In this document: piece after piece, positions 41,361 to 50,540 of the stretch | Layout of the letters: each line of letters opens with the position of its first letter | How positions within the stretch are numbered: the first letter of the stretch is position 1 | Assembly: GCA_041738345.1 (NCBI GenBank) | Contig: JBGSPX010000031.1 | Location: 1-64,000 of the forward strand | Length of the DNA: 64,000 nucleotides | Direction: 5' to 3' | Source: Proteocatella sp041738345 | Lineage (GTDB): Bacteria; Bacillota; Clostridia; Peptostreptococcales; Filifactoraceae | Program-made: the position numbers and the translations under genes | The notes under the pieces: model-generated | The model's input: the letters and a program-made list of their open reading frames with translations, nothing else | What the model was told of the DNA's origin: nothing | Databases searched by the model: none

Positions 41361-43991
41361 ATGAAAGTAAATGAAATAAGAAAAGCATATTTGGATTTTT
41401 TTAAAATGAAAGAGCATTATATACAAGAGAGTTTTCCGCTTGTACCTATAAATGATAAGAGTTTATTACTTATAAATGCAGGGATGGCGCCTTTGAAAAA
41501 TTACTTTATAGGAATAGAAACTCCACCAAGTAATAGAATGGCGAGCTGTCAAAAGTGTATAAGAACTGGTGATATAGAAAACGTAGGAAGAACTGCAAGA
41601 CATGCTACATTTTTTGAAATGCTAGGCAACTTTTCTTTTGGAGATTATTTCAAAAAAGAAGCTACGGCTTGGGCATGGGAATTTGTAACAGAATATCTTA
41701 AACTCGATAAGAACTTACTTTGGGTTACAGTTTATGAGGAAGATGATGAAGCGCTTGAAATATGGGCAAACGAAGTAGGTGTAGATAGAAATAGAATTGT
41801 AAAGCTTGGAAAAGCAGATAATTTCTGGGAAATTGGTACAGGTACAGGCCCATGTGGACCATGTTCAGAAATCTATATAGACAGAGGTTTAAAGTTCGGT
41901 TGCGGAAGCGAAGACTGTAAGCCAGGCTGCGATTGTGATAGATTCTTAGAGTTTTGGAATCTTGTATTTACTCAATTTGATAAGGATGAAGAAGGTAACT
42001 ATAATAGACTAAAAAATCCTAATATAGATACTGGAATGGGACTTGAAAGAATAGCGTGTATAATGCAGGGTGTAGATAGTATATTTGACATAGATACTAT
42101 GAAAAATATAAGAGATGCGGTTTGTAGAATATCAGGTAAAATTTACAATGAGTCTGCAAAAACTGATGTTTCAATAAGAATAATTACAGACCATATAAGA
42201 GCAGTTACTTTCATGATGTGTGATGGCGTACTTCCATCAAATGAAGGTAGAGGATATATTTTAAGAAGACTTTTAAGAAGAGCTGCAAGACATGGAAAAC
42301 TGCTTGGAATAAACAATGAATTTCTTTGCGAACTTTGTGATATAGTAATAACACAATTCAAAGAAGCATATCCTCAGCTAGTTGAAAAACAAAGCTATAT
42401 AAAGAAATTGATTCTTATAGAAGAACAAAAATTTATAGAAACTATAGACCAAGGGCTTAATATACTGGAATCTTTAATGATAACGCTTAATGAAAATAAT
42501 AAAGATACACTGGCAGCAGAAGATGCATTTAAACTTTACGATACTTTCGGATTCCCAATAGAGATGACTGAGGAAATATTAGAAGAAAATTCTAAAAAAG
42601 TAGACAAAGCTGGGTTTGATAAGCTTATGGATGTCCAAAGAGAGATGGCAAGAACTGCAAGAAGCAATCAAGACAATGAAGGTTGGAAGAAAGATGATAT
42701 AGATATTCCTTCAAATATAGAAATTGAATTTGTGGGTTATGAGAGCTTAACATCAGAAGCAAAAGCTGTTTTTGTAAAAAATGAAGAAGGCATGGAGTAT
42801 ATCGCTGAAGGTCAAAAAGGAATTGTTGTACTTGACAAAACGCCTTTTTATGCAGAAGGTGGAGGCCAAGTAGGCGATAAAGGACAGCTGCTTGCAAATG
42901 GCTTAGAGGCTAAAATAATAGATACTAAAAAAAGTGCAGGAAATATAATTCATATTGTTGAAGTGATTTCAGGAGAAATAAGCAAAGATGATTTAGTTAC
43001 AGCAAGTGTAATGCAAGAAAAGCGAAAAAGTACACAAAGCAATCATAGTGCAACGCATCTTCTTCACAAAGCTTTAAAAACTGTATTAGGAGAGCATGTA
43101 GGCCAAGCAGGTTCATATGTAAATGAAAATAGATTGAGATTTGACTTTACTCATTTTGAAGCTCTTACGGAATCAGAAATAAAGCAAGTTTCTGATATAG
43201 TAAACGATGCTATTGCAGAAGCATATAGTGTGAAAAAAGAGTATATGACAATAGAAGAGGCTAAAAAATCTGGCGCTACAGCACAATTTGATGAGAAATA
43301 TGCAGATACTGTAAGAGTTGTAAGCATGGGAGATTTTTCAAAAGAGCTTTGTGGAGGAACTCATGTAGATAATACAGCAGAAATAATGTCATTTAAAATA
43401 ATTTCAGAAACGGGCGTAGCTTCTGGTACTAGAAGGATAGAAGCGATTACTGGAAGAGAAGTGATGAAATATCTTGAAGAAAAAGAATTGAAAATTAAGG
43501 CTATCACTGATATACTAAAGTGTAAAGAGATGTCTGTTATTTCAAGATTAGAGCAACTTGTAGAAGAAAATAGAGATATGAAAAAAGAAATAGAAGCCCT
43601 AAAACTTCAAATGGCATTATCAAATGTAGATAGCATACTTTCAGAATCAAAGCCTGTAAAAGGTTTGAAGCTTGTTAACAAACAAATGGATGAGATGTTA
43701 CCAGAAGATTTAAGAAATATGGCAGAAGTTTTAGTAGATAAAGATCAAGATTTAGTGGTTTTACTAGCAAGTGGTTTAGATGGGAAAATAAACTATGTTT
43801 GTGCAGTAGGAAAAGCCGCTCAAGCTAAAGGAGCTCATGCAGGGAAAATTATAAAAGAAGTAGCTACAATCTCAGGAGGCGGAGGTGGCGGAAAGCCTAA
43901 CTTTGCTCAAGCGGGAGGCAAGAATATAGATAAACTAGAGGAATCTGTTGAAGCGGTAGAAAATATATTAAATAATATGATAGCAGATTAG
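41361..43991 (+). CDS. alaS: Alanyl-tRNA synthetase
   Basis: An 876-residue class-II synthetase. The aminoacylation domain (FLIN-type SLLLINAGMAPLKNYF, near 35) is followed by a long Cys-rich insert (CGSEDCKPGCDCDRF, near 188). The editing domain has the zinc ligands HSATHLLH and CGGTH, and the C-terminal DHHA1 domain has the Gly-rich SGGGGGGKPNFAQAGG. The length is standard. Expression is set by the T-box upstream. ireB follows after 12 bp, as is usual in Firmicutes. Confidence 0.97.
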   Translation: MKVNEIRKAYLDFFKMKEHYIQESFPLVPINDKSLLLINAGMAPLKNYFIGIETPPSNRMASCQKCIRTGDIENVGRTARHATFFEMLGNFSFGDYFKKEATAWAWEFVTEYLKLDKNLLWVTVYEEDDEALEIWANEVGVDRNRIVKLGKADNFWEIGTGTGPCGPCSEIYIDRGLKFGCGSEDCKPGCDCDRFLEFWNLVFTQFDKDEEGNYNRLKNPNIDTGMGLERIACIMQGVDSIFDIDTMKNIRDAVCRISGKIYNESAKTDVSIRIITDHIRAVTFMMCDGVLPSNEGRGYILRRLLRRAARHGKLLGINNEFLCELCDIVITQFKEAYPQLVEKQSYIKKLILIEEQKFIETIDQGLNILESLMITLNENNKDTLAAEDAFKLYDTFGFPIEMTEEILEENSKKVDKAGFDKLMDVQREMARTARSNQDNEGWKKDDIDIPSNIEIEFVGYESLTSEAKAVFVKNEEGMEYIAEGQKGIVVLDKTPFYAEGGGQVGDKGQLLANGLEAKIIDTKKSAGNIIHIVEVISGEISKDDLVTASVMQEKRKSTQSNHSATHLLHKALKTVLGEHVGQAGSYVNENRLRFDFTHFEALTESEIKQVSDIVNDAIAEAYSVKKEYMTIEEAKKSGATAQFDEKYADTVRVVSMGDFSKELCGGTHVDNTAEIMSFKIISETGVASGTRRIEAITGREVMKYLEEKELKIKAITDILKCKEMSVISRLEQLVEENRDMKKEIEALKLQMALSNVDSILSESKPVKGLKLVNKQMDEMLPEDLRNMAEVLVDKDQDLVVLLASGLDGKINYVCAVGKAAQAKGAHAGKIIKEVATISGGGGGGKPNFAQAGGKNIDKLEESVEAVENILNNMIAD

Positions 43992-44003
43992 GGAGGTGTT
44001 TTT

Positions 44004-44261
44004 ATGGACAATAACATGGATTACACTATGAAGTTTGAAGCACAAAAGGATAATGAATACTCAGAAAGAGAAGTGATGGAACAGGTTTACAATGCTCTTT
44101 TAGAAAAAGGATATAACCCAGTAAATCAGCTTGTAGGATACTTTCTGTCAGGAGATCCAAGCTATATAACAAGCCATAATAATGCAAGAAGCATAATAAG
44201 AAAATTTGAAAGAGATGAGCTTTTAGAAGAAATCATAAGAGCTTATGTAGAAGATAAGTAA
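44004..44261 (+). CDS. IreB/UPF0297 family regulatory phosphoprotein
   Basis: An 85-residue protein of the UPF0297 (DUF965, YrzL/IreB) family. It reads TMKF, REVMEQVYNALLEKGYNPVNQ and LVGYFLSGDPSYITSHNNAR, diagnostic of the family. In Enterococcus, IreB is phosphorylated by the Ser/Thr kinase IreK and influences cephalosporin resistance. It is the expected gene between alaS and ruvX, but here an aldo/keto reductase gene (overlap TAATG) separates it from ruvX. Confidence 0.93.
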   Translation: MDNNMDYTMKFEAQKDNEYSEREVMEQVYNALLEKGYNPVNQLVGYFLSGDPSYITSHNNARSIIRKFERDELLEEIIRAYVEDK

Positions 44262-45211
44262 TGATTTATAATGAACTTGGTAATACAGGAATTACGGTTT
44301 CAAAGCTTTGCTATGGGTCCCTTACCTTGGGACCCCTTCAAGCTAATCTAGATTTAAGTATGGGGGCAGAACTTATTAGGCATGCGTATCTAAATGGTAT
44401 AAATTTTATAGATACAGCGCAAAGTTACCAAACTTATAAATATATAAAAGAAGCCTTGAAAACGATACCCAGAGAAAAGTTTATTATATTTACGAAGACA
44501 TATGCCTATACAGAAGCACTTGCAAAAGAAGCATTTGAAGAAGCGCTCGAAGAATTAGGAACTGATTATATAGATGGATTTTTACTTCATGAACAGGAAA
44601 GCGAACATACCTTAAGAGGGCATTATGAAGCCACTGAATATTTTTTAAAAATGAAAGAAAAAGGACATTTAAGGGCGTTTGGGATATCTACTCATAATAT
44701 TGCTGGCGTAGAAGGTGCTGTAAAATCAGGGTATGTTGACGTAATTCATCCACTTTATAATAAAGCTTCACTTGGAATTGGGGACGGAACCCATGAACAA
44801 ATGTATGAAGCTATAAAAAAAGCAAAAGAAAAAGGTTTAGGAATATATTCGATGAAACCTCTAGGTGGTGGAAATCTTATAGATTCTTATGAAAATGCAC
44901 TTGGATTTGTATTGGAAAAACCGCATATTGATTCAACTGCGATAGGTATGCAGTCTATAAATGAGATAGAAGCAAATCTTCAAATGTTGAGTAAAGGATA
45001 TGTAGATAGTAAAATAAAAGCAAATCTAAAAAAAACTAATAGAAAATTATTGATAAGTGATTGGTGTATTGGTTGTGGAAATTGTGCCTCGAGATGCAAT
45101 TATGGGGCTATAACTATAGTTAATAAAAGAGCTGTAGTTGATTACAGCAAATGCATATTATGTTCTTATTGCGCAAAAGAATGTAAAGAATTTTGTATAA
45201 AGGTAATATAG
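44261..45211 (+). CDS. Aldo/keto reductase with C-terminal 2x[4Fe-4S] ferredoxin domain
   Basis: A 316-residue protein. The first 260 residues are an AKR barrel with the catalytic tetrad visible: D and Y in IDTAQSYQTY, K in FTKTYA and H in LLHEQES. The last 55 residues are a ferredoxin with two clusters: CIGCGNCASRC and CILCSYCAKEC. Such fusions occur in anaerobes and may pass electrons between ferredoxin and a carbonyl substrate; no substrate is known. It overlaps ireB by one base and precedes ruvX by 8 bp, so it is embedded in the otherwise conserved ireB-ruvX module. Confidence 0.9.
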   Translation: MIYNELGNTGITVSKLCYGSLTLGPLQANLDLSMGAELIRHAYLNGINFIDTAQSYQTYKYIKEALKTIPREKFIIFTKTYAYTEALAKEAFEEALEELGTDYIDGFLLHEQESEHTLRGHYEATEYFLKMKEKGHLRAFGISTHNIAGVEGAVKSGYVDVIHPLYNKASLGIGDGTHEQMYEAIKKAKEKGLGIYSMKPLGGGNLIDSYENALGFVLEKPHIDSTAIGMQSINEIEANLQMLSKGYVDSKIKANLKKTNRKLLISDWCIGCGNCASRCNYGAITIVNKRAVVDYSKCILCSYCAKECKEFCIKVI

Positions 45212-45219
45212 GTGAAAAT

Positions 45220-45630
45220 TTGAGAATATTAGCATTGGATGTTGGAAATAAACGTATAGGAGTGGCACTTAGCGATGAGCTTAATATTTTAGCTCAGCCA
45301 TTATATACTATTCATAGAAAAGGTTTAGAAAGAGATATACAAGAAATTGTAAACATAATAAAAGAAAAAAACGTAGGCACTGTAATTGTGGGTCTCCCTA
45401 AAAATATGGATGGTACAGTAGGTTTTCAAGGTGAAAAAACACAGAAATTTGCAGAAATTTTAATGCAAAATATAGAAATACCTTTAATTATGTGGGATGA
45501 AAGGCTTACAACTATATCAGCTAGAAGAATAATGATTGAAAATGATGTAAAACAAAAAGATAAAAAAAACCTAGTGGATACAGTGGCAGCGGTTGTTATA
45601 TTAGAAAATTATTTAAATAGTAGAAAATAA
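45220..45630 (+). CDS. ruvX: Holliday-junction resolvase-like RuvX/YqgF
   Basis: A 136-residue RNase H-fold nuclease with roles in 16S rRNA processing or recombination. Motifs are RILALDVGNKRIGVALSD at the start, VGLPKNMDGTVGFQ and MWDERLTT, then the final Asp in KNLVDTVAAVVILENYL. The start is TTG at 45220, with ggtga just upstream and adjacent to the preceding stop. The ATG at 45193 would lengthen it into the reductase gene and is rejected. Confidence 0.93.
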   Translation: MRILALDVGNKRIGVALSDELNILAQPLYTIHRKGLERDIQEIVNIIKEKNVGTVIVGLPKNMDGTVGFQGEKTQKFAEILMQNIEIPLIMWDERLTTISARRIMIENDVKQKDKKNLVDTVAAVVILENYLNSRK

Positions 45631-45642
45631 AGTGAGGATAAA

Positions 45643-45906
45643 ATGGAAAATTTTGAAGAAATAATAACACTTGTAGATGAAAATGGTTCAGAAGTAGAAT
45701 TTGAATTAGTGATGACTATAGAGGCTAATGACAATAACTATGCTATTTTAGCTCCATTAGAGCCTTCTGAGGATGAAGATGAAGATGAGGCATTCATATT
45801 CCGTGTAGAGGAAGATGAAAATGGCGAAATGGTATTAGAGCCTATAGAAGATGAAGAAGAATATGCTATGGTCGTAGCAGTATATGAAACTTTAGTTGAA
45901 GAATAA
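45643..45906 (+). CDS. DUF1292 family acidic protein (YrzB-like)
   Basis: An 87-residue, very acidic protein with ITLVDENGSEVEFELVMTIE, YAILAPLEPSEDEDED and FIFRVEEDENG, typical of DUF1292. It is the standard neighbour after ruvX in Firmicutes. The function is unknown and no metal-binding residues stand out. fur follows 48 bp on. Confidence 0.9.
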   Translation: MENFEEIITLVDENGSEVEFELVMTIEANDNNYAILAPLEPSEDEDEDEAFIFRVEEDENGEMVLEPIEDEEEYAMVVAVYETLVEE

Positions 45907-45953
45907 AATATAGTTATTGATTTAATTCACAAAAGAGAAATAGTTGGTGACCA

Positions 45954-46397
45954 ATGGATAAAGATTTAGAACTGTTGCTGGACAACATAAAAAAAAGTGG
46001 TTATAAGTTGACCCCACAAAGAAGAGAAATATTAAAAACACTTGTTGAGTCCAAAGGGAAACATCTGAGTTGTGATGAAATTTATGAAACGGTAAGAACT
46101 GATTGTCCCGATATAGGAATAGCAACAGTTTATAGAACTTTGCAAATTTTAGAAAATACACAAAACGTAAATAGACTAAATCTAGATGATGGATGTATAC
46201 GATATGAACTTGATTTTGATGAAGAAAATCATAGTCATCATCATTTGATTTGTAAGTCATGCGGAAGTGTCTATGAAGTTAGAATAGATCTTTTAGAAAA
46301 TCTTGAAAATAATATAGAAAAAAACTATGATTTTAAAATAATAGATCATGATTTAAAATTTTTTGGAATATGCAAAAAATGTAGAGAAGAAAAATAA
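45954..46397 (+). CDS. Fur-family metalloregulator
   Basis: A 147-residue repressor with the winged helix LTPQRREILKTLVESKGKHL and PDIGIATVYRTLQIL. The Fe/regulatory site is HSHHHLICKSCGSVYEV, and CxxC pairs (CKSC, CKKC) form the structural zinc site. The His-rich HSHHH resembles iron-sensing Fur more than PerR; PerR's oxidisable Asp/His pattern cannot be judged by eye. The ATG at 45954 lacks a strong ribosome binding site. The terminator at 46411 closes this operon. Confidence 0.9.
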   Translation: MDKDLELLLDNIKKSGYKLTPQRREILKTLVESKGKHLSCDEIYETVRTDCPDIGIATVYRTLQILENTQNVNRLNLDDGCIRYELDFDEENHSHHHLICKSCGSVYEVRIDLLENLENNIEKNYDFKIIDHDLKFFGICKKCREEK

Positions 46398-46410
46398 ACA
46401 TAAAAGGAAT

Positions 46411-46456
46411 AAGTCACTAATTACCAATTATAGTTTAGGTGATTAGTGATTTTTTA
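46411..46456 (+). terminator. Terminator after fur
   Basis: Tcactaattacc (46414-46425) pairs with ggtgattagtga (46438-46449), 11 of 12 Watson-Crick, with a T6 tail. Confidence 0.85.
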
Positions 46457-46473
46457 AGATATAGGAGGAAAGA

Positions 46474-48141
46474 ATGGCAAAGAAAACCGCAAAGCTTAAA
46501 GTAATACCTTTGGGCGGAATGCAAGAAATTGGAAAAAATATGACGGTGATAGAATATAAAAATGAAATATTGCTTATAGATTGTGGAATGGGTTTTCCCG
46601 AAGATGAGATGCTTGGAATAGATATAGTAATCCCAGATATAACTTATCTTGTAAAAAATGCTGCTATGGTTAAGGGTATTTTAATAACTCATGGTCATGA
46701 GGATCATATAGGAGCGATACCGTATGTATTAAAGAAAATAAATGTACCTATATATGCTTCGAAACTGGCAATAGGGCTTATAGCTAATAAACTTAAGGAA
46801 CATAGAATAACAGATGCTCAACTTATTGAAGTCGAAATTGGCGAAAAGGTAAAAGTTGGAAATTTTGGGGTAGATTTTATAAGAGTTAATCACAGTATTC
46901 CAGATGCATGTGCATTAGCAATACACACAGCTGCAGGGGTGATATTTCACTCGGGAGATTTCAAAGTAGATTATACTCCTATAGATGGAAATTTAATGGA
47001 TTTTCATAAACTTGCAGAACTTGGTAAAAATGGTGTAGCGCTTATGCTTTGTGAGAGTACAAATGTAGAGAGAGAAGGCCATACTGTATCAGAAAAGGTG
47101 GTTGGAAAAACTTTTGATAACATATTTTCTGAGATAAAGAAAAATAGAATTTTAGTAGCTACGTTTTCTTCTAATGTACACAGAGTACAGCAGATTGTAG
47201 ATTCAGCAGCCAAATATAACCGAAAAGTTGTTATATCAGGAAGATCAATGTTAAATACAATAGGTATAGCTCAAGCGTTGGGATATATACAGATTCCAAA
47301 GGGGACGTTAATCGATATAAATGAAATGAATAGATATGGAGATCATGAACTTCTTATATTAACAACGGGCTCTCAAGGAGAACCAATGGCTGCGCTTTCA
47401 AGAATAGCAGCAAAAGAACATAAAAAGATAATGATAAAAAAAGGTGATGTGGTAATAATGTCAGCTCACCCAATTCCTGGAAATGAAAAAGGCGTATCAA
47501 AAGTAATAAACCAGTTATTTGAAAATGGAGCAGAAGTAATATATGAAAGTCTTTCAGAAATTCATGTTTCTGGACATGCTTGTAGAGAAGAATTAAAACT
47601 TATGCATAGACTTATAAATCCTAAATATTTTATGCCAGTTCATGGAGAATATAGACATTTAGAGCAACATGCAAGACTTGCTGTAGAACTTGGAATGGAA
47701 GAACAGGATATATTTAAGCTTTCAAATGGACAAATATTAGAATTAGATAAAAAAGGCTGTGCAATTACAGGAAGAGTACCATCAGGCAATATATTGGTAG
47801 ACGGTCTTGGGGTTGGAGATGTTGGAAACATTGTGCTTAGAGACAGAAAACATCTTTCTGAGGATGGACTTATTGTAGTAGTAGTTTCTATGTCTGGGGA
47901 AGATGGAGCTGTAGTTTCAGGTCCAGATATAATTTCAAGAGGCTTTGTATATGTAAGAGAGTCTGAAGATTTAATAGATGAATGTAAAGCTATTGTAAAA
48001 AAATGTTTAACTAGATGTGAAGAGAAAAATATAAGAGAGTGGTCTTATATTAAAAATATGATAAGAGAAGATCTTAAAAAATATCTTTATGAGAAAACGA
48101 AAAGAAATCCAATGATTCTTCCTATAATAATGGAAGTTTAA
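46474..48141 (+). CDS. rnj: Ribonuclease J
   Basis: A 555-residue metallo-beta-lactamase/beta-CASP nuclease with 5'-exo and endo activity in mRNA and rRNA processing. It has HGHEDHIGAIP (metal site, near 74), the HSGDFKVD motif, SGRSMLNT, MSAHPIPGN and MPVHGEYRHLEQHARLA near the beta-CASP end. The C-terminal domain is present. The length matches RNase J1/J2. It has its own ggagg site after the fur terminator. Confidence 0.97.
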   Translation: MAKKTAKLKVIPLGGMQEIGKNMTVIEYKNEILLIDCGMGFPEDEMLGIDIVIPDITYLVKNAAMVKGILITHGHEDHIGAIPYVLKKINVPIYASKLAIGLIANKLKEHRITDAQLIEVEIGEKVKVGNFGVDFIRVNHSIPDACALAIHTAAGVIFHSGDFKVDYTPIDGNLMDFHKLAELGKNGVALMLCESTNVEREGHTVSEKVVGKTFDNIFSEIKKNRILVATFSSNVHRVQQIVDSAAKYNRKVVISGRSMLNTIGIAQALGYIQIPKGTLIDINEMNRYGDHELLILTTGSQGEPMAALSRIAAKEHKKIMIKKGDVVIMSAHPIPGNEKGVSKVINQLFENGAEVIYESLSEIHVSGHACREELKLMHRLINPKYFMPVHGEYRHLEQHARLAVELGMEEQDIFKLSNGQILELDKKGCAITGRVPSGNILVDGLGVGDVGNIVLRDRKHLSEDGLIVVVVSMSGEDGAVVSGPDIISRGFVYVRESEDLIDECKAIVKKCLTRCEEKNIREWSYIKNMIREDLKKYLYEKTKRNPMILPIIMEV

Positions 48142-48154
48142 AAAAGGAGTATTT

Positions 48155-48775
48155 ATGCTTAATAATTATTTGATAGAATTTTTGATTATATTACCTGGAG
48201 TATTAATGGCAATATCTTTTCATGAATTTGCACATGCAGCAGTAGCTTATATAATGGGAGATTCTACAGCTAAGAATGAAGGAAGAATGAGTATAAATCC
48301 TTCTAAGCATTTAGATCCAATTGGCTTTATGATGCTTATGATAGCAAGATTTGGCTGGGCAAAACCAGTTCCTGTAAATGAAAATAACTTTAAAAATAGA
48401 GCATTAGGGAGTTTTTTGGTTTCTATAGCTGGGATAAGCATGAATATATTAATTGCTATCGTGACTATAATAATTGTTCATTTTACACAAGGTTTATTTT
48501 CCAATTATGCTTACTATCAAGTTATGTCTAGTATAATACAAATAAATATATCTTTTGCGGCATTTAATCTTTTACCAGTACCGCCACTAGATGGTTCAAA
48601 ATTATTACTTTCATTGCTACCTGCAAAATATAGGCATTTTGTGTATAAGTATGAAAATTATGGAACATTAGTACTGATTTTACTGCTTATAACAGGAACT
48701 ATTGGAATCGTTTTGAGTCCTATAGTAAATTTGATAATTGCATTTATAACTACTATTATAAATATAATATTATAG
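48155..48775 (+). CDS. Site-2 protease family (M50) zinc metalloprotease
   Basis: A 206-residue intramembrane protease with about six helices. H23-E24-x-x-H27 in SFHEFAHAAVAYIMGD supplies two zinc ligands, and the third comes from FNLLPVPPLDGSKLL near 140. It is the short YwhC/RseP-like form without PDZ domain. It lies 13 bp after rnj and 7 bp before scpA, a common Firmicute arrangement. Its substrate is unknown. Confidence 0.92.
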   Translation: MLNNYLIEFLIILPGVLMAISFHEFAHAAVAYIMGDSTAKNEGRMSINPSKHLDPIGFMMLMIARFGWAKPVPVNENNFKNRALGSFLVSIAGISMNILIAIVTIIIVHFTQGLFSNYAYYQVMSSIIQINISFAAFNLLPVPPLDGSKLLLSLLPAKYRHFVYKYENYGTLVLILLLITGTIGIVLSPIVNLIIAFITTIINIIL

Positions 48776-48782
48776 AGGGAAA

Positions 48783-49475
48783 ATGGAATATAAAATCGAT
48801 AACATAAGCTTTTCAGGTCCGCTAGACTTGTTGTTAGATTTGGTTAAAAAGAATAAATGTGAAATAAAAGATATAATAATTCTAGATATAATAAATCAAT
48901 ATCTGAAAATAATAGAGACTATGAGTAAATCAAAGCTTGAAATTGGATCGGAATTTATTGTAATGGCAGCATCGTTGATGGAAATTAAATCGAAGTATTT
49001 TATTTTCCTAAATGACGAAGTAAGCGAAGGCGACCCAAGCAAAGATTTGATTAAAATGCTTGAGATTTATAGCTACTATAAAAACATGGCGGAAGAACTT
49101 AAACAAAACTATGAAGAAACGCCTGTTATTTATACAAATAAACCTTATGAGGTGCTTACGCAAGAAATATTAGATCTTACTAAATATAATTCAGAAGATT
49201 TATTAAAATCTTTTTTGGGAACGTTAAAAGTGACTCAAAAACCAAAGCCGCAGATAATAAGTTTTAAGAAGGTATCTATAGATGAAAAAATAAGAGACAT
49301 TGAAAGTTTATTACAAAAAAATTCCAATATATATTTTACAAATATACTAAATACAACAGATAAAGATGAAGTAGTGGCTTCATTACTTGGAGTTTTAGAA
49401 CTTACAAAAGAACAAAAAGTTGAAATATATCAAAAGCAGGTATTTAAAGATATATTGATTGAGAGGCTGTATTAG
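48783..49475 (+). CDS. scpA: Segregation and condensation protein A
   Basis: A 230-residue kleisin of the SMC-ScpAB chromosome condensin. The start is MEYKIDNISFSGPLDLLLDLV, the ScpA signature, with EFIVMAASLMEIKSKYFI in the N-terminal domain and a winged-helix C-terminus (VVASLLGVLELTKEQKVEIYQ). It is directly followed by scpB. The smc gene is elsewhere. Confidence 0.95.
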   Translation: MEYKIDNISFSGPLDLLLDLVKKNKCEIKDIIILDIINQYLKIIETMSKSKLEIGSEFIVMAASLMEIKSKYFIFLNDEVSEGDPSKDLIKMLEIYSYYKNMAEELKQNYEETPVIYTNKPYEVLTQEILDLTKYNSEDLLKSFLGTLKVTQKPKPQIISFKKVSIDEKIRDIESLLQKNSNIYFTNILNTTDKDEVVASLLGVLELTKEQKVEIYQKQVFKDILIERLY

Positions 49476-49476
49476 A

Positions 49477-50052
49477 ATGAATATTGATAAAATAGTAAGT
49501 GTTTTAGAATCTATACTTTTTGTATCATCAGAGCCGTTAAGTATAAAGGATTTTCAAAAAATATTTTTAGAATCAGGAGAAGCGTTAGTATCAATAAAGG
49601 ATATTAAGCTTGCGATGGATAAGCTTGAAAAGAAGTATCAAAAAAAAGACTCAGGCTTATCACTTCTTAAAATTGAAACTAGCTATCAGCTTATTTCAAG
49701 AATAGATAATAACTTTTATGTAGAAAAAATATTAATAAAAAAACGAAAAAAATCTTTATCTCAAGCAGCACTTGAGGTGTTGAGTATAATTGCATATAAG
49801 CAACCTATAACCAAAATAGAAATTGAAGAAATACGCGGAGTAAAGTCTGATAGTGTACTTTCAGGTTTATTAGAAAATGAGCTTATATATGAAAGTGGAA
49901 GACTTGAAAAGATAGGAAAACCAATTTTGTATTCTACTACAGATAAATTTCTTGTAGAATTTGGGCTAAAAAGCTTAAAAGATTTACCCACAAATATATC
50001 TGAGAGTACAGAGCCTGTTCAGATAAATATAGGAGAAGAATATGGGAAATAA
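49477..50052 (+). CDS. scpB: Segregation and condensation protein B
   Basis: A 191-residue double winged-helix protein that binds the ScpA middle. It opens MNIDKIVSVLESILFVSSEP, with AALEVLSIIAYKQPITKIEIEEIRGV in the middle, the diagnostic ScpB motif. The start is ATG 49477; the upstream in-frame ATG at 49459 lies within scpA. Its end overlaps the next start by 11 bases. Confidence 0.95.
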   Translation: MNIDKIVSVLESILFVSSEPLSIKDFQKIFLESGEALVSIKDIKLAMDKLEKKYQKKDSGLSLLKIETSYQLISRIDNNFYVEKILIKKRKKSLSQAALEVLSIIAYKQPITKIEIEEIRGVKSDSVLSGLLENELIYESGRLEKIGKPILYSTTDKFLVEFGLKSLKDLPTNISESTEPVQINIGEEYGK

Positions 50053-50530
50053 TACGGGGAATAGTTATTTTTTTATAATTATATATATTTTTTCGGCATA
50101 CCTATTAGTAAAGGCAATTTATACAGCATTTTTCACAAAATTAGTTACCTTTGAAGATTATCAAAGGCGTTCAGCGCACTATGTATCATATTTTAAAGCA
50201 AGACAAAAAGCTATAGAGGTTATGGAGAGAGCGCTAACAGAGCTAGACCTAAACAATGAGGAAAAGACATCAGCTGTTTTTCAAATTGGAGTACAATATC
50301 ATTACAAAAGAGATTATAAAAAAGCGGTAGAATATTTTGATAAAGTATGGAATTATATAAAGAAGTCAAAAGTGCCATATGAAAAAATGTTAGCCTGCAT
50401 AGTTGTAGCTAATTACAATGTGGGCAATAAAGATAAGGCAAGAGAAATTTATCATGTTTTAAGGACTAAGGAAAAATATGATCCAAGATATAGCCAATTA
50501 GATTATCTTGAGGGGACTATTTTTAAATAA
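50042..50530 (+). CDS. Membrane-anchored TPR-like protein
   Basis: Not a named family. A 162-residue protein with one N-terminal helix (YFFIIIYIFSAYLLVKAIY) and a cytoplasmic region with two or three TPR-like repeats (EKTSAVFQIGVQYHYKRDYK, KMLACIVVANYNVGNKDKAR). It starts inside the 3' end of scpB with gggaaa-ATG, so it is translated with it. A protein-docking scaffold is the natural reading; no partner is known. Confidence 0.72.
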   Translation: MGNNTGNSYFFIIIYIFSAYLLVKAIYTAFFTKLVTFEDYQRRSAHYVSYFKARQKAIEVMERALTELDLNNEEKTSAVFQIGVQYHYKRDYKKAVEYFDKVWNYIKKSKVPYEKMLACIVVANYNVGNKDKAREIYHVLRTKEKYDPRYSQLDYLEGTIFK

Positions 50531-50540
50531 TGGAGGAAAG

